Source of the DNA: Neostapfia colusana
Lineage: Eukaryota; Streptophyta; Magnoliopsida; Poales; Poaceae
DNA length: 64,000 bases
Direction: 5' to 3'
Assembly (NCBI GenBank): GCA_030760725.1
Contig: JASWHV010000012.1
Location: 49,073,652 to 49,137,651 of the forward strand
This document shows positions 55,388 to 64,000 of the stretch, piece after piece; positions within the stretch are counted from its first letter, which is position 1, and every line of letters starts with the position of its first letter. The notes below the pieces were generated by a model. That model saw only the letters and a program-made list of their open reading frames with translations, was not told where the DNA came from and did not search any database. The translations under genes and the position numbers were made by a program.

Positions 55388-56176
55388 ACCGTCGTCTATA
55401 GCTTATAGACGATGGTATACGCTTATAGACGACGGTTCTCGGCCGTCTATGTTTTTTCTTCATCTATAAGCTTATTGACGACGGTTACCGGAGTCTATAA
55501 ATTATTTGATGACGGTCAGATTTAGCTGTTGTCAATAAGTGACTCCTTCCACGTGGCACCGGGAGAAACTTATCAATGACGGTTGACCGGACCGTCGTCT
55601 ATAGTATATCATATAGACGATAGTTTATAGGGTACCTTCGTTGATACTTGACTGTTATCGTCGACGGTGTCCTAAAGCCGTCGACGATAACAATCCAGTA
55701 TCACCGACGGCCGCCAGAGAACCGTCGTCGATAAGATTTTGCAGTTTTTTTAAGAACTGAAAATGCTGCCCTGGCTTCGAGGCCAATCCAGGCTCGATGG
55801 CCAGGTCACACAGGCATATAAAAACAGACATCACACGGAGATATATCACAATAAGCATTTCAAAACACTATACACATGCCACTACACACTTTGCGAGTTC
55901 GTGACTATGAGATGCTATCCTGTCTGCTGCCACTGGTGTTCAGAAAGTCATCCAAGCGCCGGAATCTGAGGCGACGGAGTTTGAGCCTCTGTTCCCGATC
56001 CCTGTGATGTGCAAGTATTTAGACATGTTACAAGTTAAAAATGCATATTTTACTAAATTTGAACAAGTTTAATTAGTTTAAGCTATTTTAAATAATTTTG
56101 TACCTGGGCTGCTGTCGTCGGCACCGGTGGTAGCTCTATCGATGGCGGCACCCATTGCGGAAAGGCAGCCGGCTGT
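55375..56176 (-). mobile_element. CACTA-like (En/Spm) terminal fragment
   Basis: 55375-55740 is packed with direct and inverted copies of ACCGTCGTCTATA and related words (TATAGACGACGG, CGTCGACGATAA), the look of CACTA subterminal repeats. 55948-56176 on minus reads as the end of a spliced gene (see next entry). No CACTA terminus is found at 55370, where it meets the copia fragment. On the right it is cut by the Tekay insertion at 56177 (TSD candidate GCTGT). Confidence 0.55.
55948..56176 (-). pseudogene. Last two exons of a CACTA-like transposon gene (partial)
   Basis: Minus strand. An open Pro-rich stretch (PAAFPQWVPPSIELPPVPTT, about 56170-56110) ends at CAG|GTAC. A 102 nt AT-rich intron (56002-56103) ends CACATCACAG. 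The final exon reads GSGTEAQTPSPQIPALG then TGA (55948-56001). Donor, acceptor and phase agree. A Pro-rich C-terminus is common in En/Spm transposase genes; the assignment rests on the neighbouring subterminal repeats. The upstream part is cut off by the LTR at 56177. Confidence 0.45.
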
Positions 56177-56245
56177 TGTAACACCCTCAAATTCATTACC
56201 ATGCATTGCATACATTTTTCATGTAGAGAACCATTGTAAAAGAAG

Positions 56246-56460
56246 TAGAAATGGAGAAAGAACCCTAGAAATGGAGAAAGAACTATAGAAATGGAGAATG
56301 AACCATAGAAATGGAGAAAGAACCATAGAAATGGAGGAAGAACCATAGAAATAAAGAAGGGAATTTAGAAATGGAGAATGGGACATAAAAATGGAGAATG
56401 GGACATAGAAATGGAGAGGGTAATGTAGAAATGGGAAAAGGGACATAGAAATGGTGAGAA
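56246..56460 (+). repeat. 20 bp minisatellite in U3
   Basis: About ten units of the form AGAAATGGAGAAAGAACCAT upstream of the TATA box. It is absent from the other Tekay LTRs in the window. Confidence 0.92.
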
Positions 56461-56685
56461 ATGGAAAAAAAGATAGCTGAAATGAGCATTCCCAAATTTC
56501 ACCCAAAATTTCCCTAAAATTTCCAAATTCCCCAATTCCCCAAAAGGGGAATTTTCCCCATATTTGGGGGAATTTTATCCCCAAGGCTGCCGCACCGAAC
56601 TAGGGAGAAAAGTTGGTTGAGTTCCAAATTGACTAGGACTCCTGGTTGCGTTCCAATTGGAGTAGGACTCCTCTTTTCTCCCCCT

Positions 56686-56693
56686 TATAAATA
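56686..56693 (+). promoter_or_regulatory. TATA box of the plus-strand Tekay LTR
   Basis: TATAAATA in CCTTATAAATACAACC, equivalent to 12108 in the minus-strand relative. Confidence 0.75.
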
Positions 56694-56805
56694 CAACCCC
56701 AGCCCCCCCCCCTTGGACGCAGCCCTCCCCCTCCCCAAGTCACCGAGTTGGAGCCCTCCCCCCCTCCAAGTCACCGAGTTGGCCACCCCCCCTGCCGGAG
56801 TTTGG

Positions 56806-56935
56806 TCGCCGGTGAGCCCCGCCGTCGAGCCCCGCCATAGAGCCCTGTCGTCGAGCCCCGCCGTCGAGCCCTGCCGTTGAGCCCGTCGTCGAGCCCCATC
56901 ATCGAGACCCGCCGACGAGCCCCGTCACGCCTCGC
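56806..56935 (+). repeat. GAGCCCCGCCGTC short tandem repeat
   Basis: About nine imperfect 12-16 bp units just downstream of the TATA box, in the presumed transcribed leader. Confidence 0.85.
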
Positions 56936-58982
56936 CGTCGCCGGAAAAGAAGCCCGACGAATCTGTCCTACCCTAATCTTCCATAGAAAAAACCCCCGCT
57001 GCTGCCGTTGCTAGGAGAAAGGCCCTGCCACAAGAAGGAAGTGAGGTAGGTCTCCATTACCCATCTTACAACGTCTCCGCTGTTTCTACGTATCCGTTTT
57101 CTTCGCCCCCTTCGAGCAGAAACTTTTACGTGTGGACAGATTGCGTTTTGATCAATTTTTGACAGTGGAATTGATCTAGATCTTGAGTCAAGATCATCAC
57201 CACATCCACACTTGATCCCTACACCCTTGTTCATCATAAAATCCCATGAAAGCCCATTAAAACATGCAAGAAAACGTACAAACTGGTTTAATAAAACTGC
57301 ACCACAGGATTTGCATTCATCTACCTCATTGCATCTTGAGTAAAGTTTGTGCATGATGATTGATTGCTGTAAATTTTGTATGTGCATGGTCGTGAATAGA
57401 AGGACAAGTTCAAGAGGCCATCTACGAGGAACTACAACACCAAGACTAGAAGACGCTTGAGCAACAAGAGCCACGAGAGCAAGGGAAGTGCCCCTTGACC
57501 ATATTGATCCCATGTTTTGAAACTGTTTTGTTTGCGAAAACATGTATGCTTGAGTCAACTTGATGGGACACCCTTTTGTAGGAGTTTACTAGTTTTGTTA
57601 ACCATCCTTGTCACCGGGAAAGTTGATGAGTCGGGTATGGTCATTTTTCCTTTTTGTTTCGCTTAATTCGCGGGATACGGGAAGCTGAATTAAAACATGT
57701 TTAGCTACTGCACTCATATAAATAATGACGATGAGAACTTGATGATGTTAATGAGCATGAAATCAAGGAGATCTAGGCAAGCTTGGTTTGTAGATGTTAC
57801 TGGATGAGATGGTGTTTACTTGCCGTAGATCTAAGGACCGGTTCATGCGAGAATATGCCAGGAAAACAGTGCCACCACAAGGCCAAGTATGGGTGCGTCT
57901 TAGCTGATTAATTAGGTGTGTTGCTAGCTTGTTATGGACCGTTGGATGGCGCGGGGAATGGGAGTCGAGGAGGACTGCCCTGGGAACTGCATGGCACAAG
58001 AGGGGGCCCGTGGGTGGGAGAATGGTGATTCGAGCCTACCGCTGGAACCTCAGTGGGTCCGTACATCTAGTAGCCCCTTTGTAAAGGCTATTTTTTGATC
58101 TCTTGGTCATACACCGACGGTTGTGTACTGGTATAATGGAGGTTCTCCAGTTGCCGACGGGTGACGAAATCACGAACTTGTGGGTAAAGTGGTGCCACCT
58201 CTACAGAGTGTAAAACTATCATGATAGCCGTGCTTCCGGTCACAAGCACCTGGCCAACTTCCATGATTAGAGGGAAAACTTGGGATGGTTATTTGGTATG
58301 GTTAAGGTATGGTCATTGGGATTGGTTTTGGGACTGTTTTGAGTCATGACAATGAAATTGGTTTTGTCTATATGAATATGAGATGGTTATGAATGTTTAT
58401 AAGTATGAGATGAACTTGAGAAATATTAATGGCTGAATGAGACTTGATAAGTGGTGAAATATGATGAGAAAATGTTGCTGAATTACTTGGTCATGTTGGG
58501 ATAAATTTCACTTAGAAATAGTTGATGTTTTTATCATGTTTGTGAAATAAAATTTGCTTGCTGCAATGAGCCTTTTTATTTCCTACCTTGTTGTAAGCTA
58601 CATGTCATACTTTTCCCGCACTTGCTGAGTACGACATATACTCACCCTTGCATACCACATATACATAAGCTACAGGAGATGAGTACTTCGAGGACCATGT
58701 GCAGTACTAGGCGTGCGAACTACCATCAACATGCCTGTGGAGTTGAAGTTGGAGCCTGCTGTCTTTATTGATTTTCCGCTGTCGTTTAGAGTCTTCCGCT
58801 GCAAGAATAATTTATATATTCATGAGTGAGACATTGAGTCATTGTAATAAAGTACTTAAACACTATTTATTTGTGGTTATATTCTGAATTCAGTTTGTGG
58901 ATTACATGTGTATGTGTGATGAACATCCTAGGCACACATATGCATTCACTTGGTTCTATTTTCGGAACCGGGTGTCACAAAT

Positions 58983-58994
58983 TGGTATCAGAGC
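58983..58994 (+). other. Primer-binding site of the plus-strand Tekay element
   Basis: TGGTATCAGAGC, a perfect tRNA-iMet type match, three bases after the LTR end. Confidence 0.9.
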
Positions 58995-59251
58995 CACGTT
59001 GACCATAGGACGCAAGCCTAGGTAGAATGGACACTCTAAAACACAGAGGAACACCCCTCTAAACTATTATTTTCGAAAATTGCTTGCTGCTGCACTTTAC
59101 TTGTCAATTCAGCAACCGTAAAGTGCTATTTTCAGCCCCTCTTTTCTTCTTTTCTTGTGGGAAGCCACACTTTCTATTTCCTTACTCCATAGATTCTGAA
59201 GTTTTGGAGTTATTTACTCCTTCTCTAAAGATTCTCATGTCTTATTTATAG

Positions 59252-60226
59252 ATGCCGGTTATCAGGAGCACAGCACGCATAAGAACTCATCCACCACCAC
59301 ATGGGAGTGCTCTTAACCCCATTGAGGTGTCCGATGGACCATATTGGGAGGAGGTGAAGACGGAACCTCATGATGAAGATGAAGTCAATATCTCAATGCA
59401 TGAGGAAGAGGATCCGGAAGAGGTGGAACCATTCAAAGATGACATGGAAGATAATCCACAAGAACGGCATTGGTACGCACCTCATGAGAACTTTCACGTG
59501 GACTTACACCCCGTGGAGCCTCATGAAGCTATGTCGAGAGGAGATGAATCCGAAGAGGGCCACCCCCATGCTGAGGCCGAGAATGAAGGTGATGAACGGG
59601 CCAACCGTTCAGTTCAAGAGTTCCGGTCCTACGGAATGGAAGGAGGACACATATCCCAGGAGCTTAAATAGTTTTTGGACTGCTTCAGCCTATACCCGGA
59701 ATATCTTCTCAAGAAAGTCCCTCGTCTCGGACATGAAGAGTGGAAGGCTGAAGTAACCATCCTATCTAACGGTAGGGTTGTCACTCGGCACTTCACATCC
59801 ACATGGAGAGCTACAAGGGCAGAAGCTATTGATTATGCTGCATGGGATGCACTCACCGGACTGTGCTACTCTTTCCGGGAGCAGATTGAGAACACTACCT
59901 TTGAGATGCACCCGTATCGGAAGAGTGGTACAAGGGAGATCACTGGATCCCATGAAGGAGCTCTTTCCAACCCACAAGCTGCTGACAAGTCTAAGAAGTT
60001 GCTCATAGAGTTAGAAAACTGCTATGCAAGCACACAAGAAGAGATCCGTTACCTTCGCAAGAAGCTGTACTTGCTGGAAAAACAAAAGGAGACTCGTGCC
60101 AACGCAGGAGCAAATGGAGCACCAGTGTCATCTATCCCTACATGGACTGCCGACTCACCATGGCGTGCACCCATATATGGACTACCCCCCTCACACAGCA
60201 AGAACAGCACCGGTTCTCACGATTAA
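59252..60226 (+). pseudogene. Extra ORF upstream of the gag position (orf0-like), function unknown
   Basis: 325 codons in one frame from ATG 59252 (MPVIRSTARIRTHPPP), broken only by TAG at 59669-59671. Residues about 25-115 are very acidic and His/Glu-rich (EPHDEDEVNISMHEEEDPEEVEP). Residues about 140-215 are globular (YPEYLLKKVPRLGHEEWKAE, GRVVTRHFTSTWRATRAEA, AAWDALTGL). The order strand-strand-helix ending in AAWDAL faintly recalls a double-stranded-RNA-binding fold. Residues about 250-285 form a coiled coil (LLIELENCYASTQEEIRYLRKK). It lies between the primer site and the leader and is absent from the Tekay element at 9956-23515. Rice RIRE3/RIRE8-type elements are known to carry an orf0 upstream of gag; homology is not checked. 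Confidence 0.72.
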
Positions 60227-60534
60227 GTTTAGGTTTCCATTGAATAAAGATGTAATAGGAACGTTTAGGTCGTAGTAGCTTGAATAAGAGTGGTGTGCTG
60301 AAATCTTTGTGATGATTGCTTGGTTTGTGTGCTGATGTGAGTTGTGGGACGCTTCGGCGAATGTCCATATCCACACATAGTAGAGAGATGTGAGATGCTT
60401 TGGCACGTGTTCACATCCTCATATAGACTGAAATTAATACAAGAAGTTGCTTAGTTCATACACCTTGATGCATATAGTTGGAAAATCGCTTCTTTCAATT
60501 CTAATCTCTATTCTGAGAATAAGCCTTAAAATAA
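60227..60534 (+). other. Leader segment and deletion joint
   Basis: 60250-60480 matches the reversed leader at 17770-18000. It then joins, without gag, to the protease phrase at 60535. No gene. Confidence 0.7.
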
Positions 60535-62024
60535 GGGGGGTAGACTTTCTTGCCAACCTTATTGTCTTGGATTCCTAAGGGATTGACATAATACTAGGAA
60601 TGGATTGGTTAAGCAAGCGTAACGGAATGATTCAATGTGCTCAGAGGGTCGTGCAGTTCACAAGTGAGCACGGTACTTGTATCAAGTTCGAGGAAGCCCA
60701 ACCTACAACCGAGAAGGCAGTGCTGAACACATCGAAGAAGTGACATTGGAAAGCATTCCGGTGGTTCAAGAATATTCAGATGTGTTCCCAGAAGAGCTTC
60801 CAGGTATGCCACCTGACCGAGACATTGAATTTGTCATTGATTTAGTACCCGGAACTGCACCTATAGCGAATAGGCCGTATAGGATGCCTGCTAATGAATA
60901 AGTGGAGCTCAAGAAACAAATTTAGGAGCAGCTAGAAAAGGGTTTTATACGCCCAAGCTCGTCACCGTGGGGAGCCCTTATGCTCTTCGTAGACAAGAAA
61001 TATGGGACCCAAAGGATGTGTATGGACTATAGGTCTCTCAACGAGGTGACAATCAAGAATAAATACCCACTGCCCCGTATAGAGGACCTGTTCGACCAAA
61101 TGAAAGGTGCCCGGATTTTCTCCAAGATTGATCTTCGGCCAGGATACTTCCAGCTGAAGATTAAGCCCTCCGATATACCCAATACTGCATTTCGAACACG
61201 GTATGGTTCGTATGAGTATACCATTATGTCGTTTGAGTTAACGAATGCACCCGAATACTTTATGTACCTCATGAATAAGGTATTCATGGAGTACTTGGAC
61301 AATTTCGTCGTGGTTTTCATCGACGATATCATGGTGTATTAAAAAAGCGAGGAAGAACACGAAGTACACTTGAGGTTAACATTGAAGAAACTGCGAGAGC
61401 ATCAATTGTATGCTAAGTTCAGCAAGTGTCAATTTTGGCTAAAGGAGATACCGTTCCTAGGCCACATCATCTCCGAGGGAGGAGTATCGGTTGATCCCAG
61501 AAAAGTGGGAGATGTTTTGAAGTGGAATCAACCGCAGAATGTGAGATATTCGGAGTTTCCTTGGGATGGCTGGATACTACTTCCGGTTCATCAAGGATTT
61601 CTCCAAAATAGAGGCCTATGATTGAATTGCTAATGAAGGGGAAAGTATTTCAGTGGACACCAGCGTGTCAAGAAAGCAATGAGGAGCTAAAGAAGAGATT
61701 AACCACAGCGCCGGTTTTGGTATTGCCGGACGTGAGCAAGAGCTTCGACATATATTGTGACGCATCAAGACAAGGGCTTGGATGTGTGCTCATGCAAGGA
61801 GGACAAGTGGTAGCCTATGCTTCGAGACAACTAAAGAAACATGAGCTGAATTACCCCACACATGACTTGGAACTTGCAGCCGTGGTACATGCATTGAAGA
61901 TTTGGAGGCATTATATCCTTGGCCACCGATGTGAGATCTATACGGATCACAAAAGCCTCAAGTATATATTCACGCAAACGTATCTGAATTTGAGGCAACG
62001 TCAATGGTTGGAACTCATCAAGGA
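60535..62024 (+). pseudogene. gypsy protease C-end, RT and RNase H (cut at both ends)
   Basis: Begins in the protease phrase VDFLANLIVLDS and IILGMDWL, so the DSGAS active site is missing. RT (60680-61560): LEKGFIRPSSSPWGA, CMDYRSLNEVTIKNKYPLPR, FSKIDLRPGYFQLK, VVVFIDDIMVY (catalytic residues present), with stops at 60899-60901, near 60924 and 61340-61342. Frameshifts near 60740 and 61540. RNase H, 61618 on: DIYCDASRQGLGCVLMQ, YASRQLKKHELNYPTHDLELA, YTDHKSLKYIFTQT. The frame is lost at 62024 in LELIKD, where a new LTR begins; integrase is beyond it, outside the window. Confidence 0.92.
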
Positions 62025-64000
62025 TGTGACGCCCTCAATTCTGTGGAAAACCACGGAACTGAGAACTAATGCATATGTGTGCCCAGGATGTTCATCACAC
62101 ATACACATACGTTCCACAAACTGAATTCAGATTATATATAACCACGAATAACAGAGTTTATTACAATGTCTCATGAGTCTTGGACTCATGCTCACAGCGG
62201 AAGTCTTTATTTTTATGCAGTGGAAGTCTTTTATTCTAATTTGGAAGCAATCTAACTAAGGCGGAAGCAAATCTAAGCAGAAGTGGCTCCATCTCTACTC
62301 CCTCCACAGGCAAGGTTGAGAACAGATCACAGGCCTTAATGCTCTACTTGGTCTTCATAGTAGTCTTCTCTTGCTGCTGATGACGAAATAATAATGCAAG
62401 TTTGAGTACAATGATGTACTCAGCAAGTGCGGGAAAAACACGATATGTAGCTCATAACAAGGTAGGTATAAAAAGGATCATTTGCAGAAAAGCAGATTTA
62501 TAAAACCATGAGAAAACAGCAACTTAACTTTAGATGAATGTAATCCCAGCATGTATTAAATTACCAACATACCTCCCTCACTTTCCATGTCCCACCCAAA
62601 CATTAACCAACTTCATTCTTGCTCATGAATACCTCCTCGTATTCGCTACCATCTCACGAATATCTTCTCGTATTCGCTACCATCTTATCTCATAAACAAC
62701 TTCGTCTCACACCGAGACCAATCTCGTTGCCATGACTCAACAGTCATGCAACCATCTCATCACCCGGACTCAACAGTCCCAAAACCAAACCATAACCAAA
62801 ATCAATAACCATAACCAAGAACCATCCCAACTAATCATGGCAGTTGGCCAGGCGCTCGTGACCGTAAGCTCGGCTATCATGATAGTTTTAGACTCTGCAG
62901 AGTTTGCACCTCTTTACCCACAAGTTTGTGATTTCGTCACCCGTCGGCGACTGCAGAACCTCCATTATACCAGTACACCACCGTTGGTGTATCGCCAACA
63001 GATCACAAAATAGCCTTTACAAAGGGGCTACTAGATGTATGGACTCACTAAGATTTCACCGACAGGCTAGAACCTCCAATTGTCCCACCCACGGGCCCCC
63101 TCTTGTGCCATGCAGTTCCCAGGGCAGTCCTCACTCGACTCCCATTCCCCGCGCCTTCCACAGTCCATAACACTCAAGCAACTTTCCTAATTACTCAGCT
63201 AAGCCGCACCCATACTTGGCCTTGTGGTGGCACGGTTATCCTGGCATGTGCATGCATGAACTGGTCCTTAGATCTACGGCAAGTAAACCACCATCTCATG
63301 CTACCTCATTCACAAACCCAGGCTTGCCTAGATCTCCCTCCGATCCATGTTCATTAACATCATCAGTTTCTCATTATCATTATGAGTGCAGTTAGCTAGA
63401 CACATCTATCTCGCTTCCCAATCCCATAGACTCAGCGAAGCATAAAAGTAAAAAAACCATGTCCGACTCATAAACATCCCTGGCGACAAGGTTGGTTTAA
63501 CCAAAGCTAGTAAACTCCTATAAAAAGGGTTTCCCATCATGTTTGACTCAGCACACACACCTTTTCGCAAAACAAAACAGTTTTACCCAAAACATAGGAT
63601 CAATATGGTCAAGGAGCACTTGCCTTGTTCTTGTGGTTCTGGTGGCTCTTGGATTTCGAAACCTTGTTGCTGCAGCTCGTCGTAGACAGCTCCCTGAGCT
63701 TGTCCTGCTACGTAGGATCACGTGCATACAAGATTACCAGCAATCAATATCATGCACAAACCTTAAACTAGATGTGATGATGCATATGCATGCTATCCTA
63801 GGATTAGTTTTATTTGATTGGTTTGTACGTGTTCTTGCATGGCTTGCATGGACAGAGGTGTTCGGATCAAAGGTGGACGTGGCGATGATCTTGTCTTTAG
63901 ATCAACCTGATCATCAAGTGATCTGTCCACGAGAAGGCTTCTGTTCGAAGGAACCAAAGAACAGATGCAAAGAAAACACAACGATGTCGTAAGGTGGTAT
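62025..64000 (-). repeat. Partial LTR of a third Tekay-family element, running off the window
   Basis: Starts TGTGACGCCCTC and follows 9956-11900 and 18215-20150 in order and orientation (for example GTGCCCAGGATGTTCATC, GGGCCCCCTCTTGTGCCATG), with many differences. It is inserted in RNase H of the plus-strand element. AAGGA (62020-62024) is the candidate TSD. The short plus-strand ORFs (62732-63357, 63543-63992) are LTR sequence, equivalent to ORFs that recur in the other copies, and are not genes. Confidence 0.88.

Larger units (their letters stand above)
56177..58979 (+). repeat. 5' LTR of the plus-strand Tekay element
   Basis: 2803 bp. The 5' and 3' parts match the inverted LTRs at 9956-13192. 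U3 differs: instead of the GC-rich Tat-like array it carries a 20 bp minisatellite. TATAAATA lies at 56686-56693. Confidence 0.9.
56177..62024 (+). mobile_element. Tekay-family gypsy element, plus strand, gag lost, extra ORF present
   Basis: 5' LTR 56177-58979 (TGTAACACCCTC ... GGGTGTCACA), a perfect tRNA-iMet primer site, an extra ORF, a leader homologous to that of the inner Tekay element, then pol starting abruptly inside protease. Pol is cut at 62025 by another LTR. GCTGT (56172-56176) would be its TSD; the other copy is outside the window. Compared with 9956-23515 it has gained a block of about 1.18 kb (about 59070-60250) and lost gag and the start of protease. Confidence 0.88.

Noticed and set aside
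56246..56460. CRISPR-like array
   Set aside because: The 20 bp units are directly adjacent with no unique spacers, in a plant LTR; it is a minisatellite.

Overview
The window is a block of plant nuclear DNA made almost entirely of nested transposable elements. The families point to a grass (Poaceae): a Sirevirus-like Ty1/copia element, a chromodomain-bearing Tekay/Del-type Ty3/gypsy family with about 3 kb LTRs, a Tat-lineage gypsy with an antisense extra gene, a 5S-rRNA-carrying Cassandra TRIM, a CACTA-like fragment and small inverted-repeat DNA transposons. I found no convincing host gene, tRNA gene or genuine rRNA gene. Almost every transposon gene is broken by stops or frameshifts. This fits pericentromeric or other silent heterochromatin.

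Layout. (A) 1-1043 and 42908-46079 flank the largest element and look like AT-rich retrotransposon LTR or relic sequence. (B) 1049-42902 is one Sirevirus-like copia element on the + strand, with target-site duplication (TSD) CCACG on both sides. Its LTRs are full of CGGACTAGTCCG palindromes. It carries gag, pol and a third open frame (30493-32262) downstream of pol. Its integrase is split by (C), a gypsy element on the - strand at 6017-27168 (TSD ACTCC). The protease region of (C) is split in turn by (D), a Tekay-like chromovirus on the - strand at 9956-23515 (TSD CCGCT). The right LTR of (D) contains a duplication and (E), a Cassandra TRIM at 21860-22605. The 3' LTR of (B) is separately split by (F), a Tat-lineage gypsy at 33115-41665 (TSD GGTTC). 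(F) has gag, has lost most of pol, and carries an intron-containing antisense coiled-coil gene.

Right of the copia: 46690-48455 is a long-inverted-repeat element with a hAT-type MITE (47573-48105) inside it. 48456-50689 is unassigned. 50690 to about 55370 is a second copia on the - strand that has lost its 5' end. 55375-56176 is a CACTA-like fragment. 56177-62024 is a + strand Tekay-family element that has lost gag but carries an extra frame upstream (59252-60226). It is interrupted at 62025 by the LTR of a third Tekay-family element that runs off the window.

The matched TSDs give the order of insertion: B before C before D, B before F, and CACTA before the + Tekay before the last LTR. The most interesting features are the extra non-gag-pol frames (30493-32262, 38000-40105, 59252-60226), the LTR promoter architecture (palindrome arrays, ACGTGTC arrays of apparent Tat-LTR origin inside the Tekay LTR, duplicated promoters) and the Cassandra 5S cassette.
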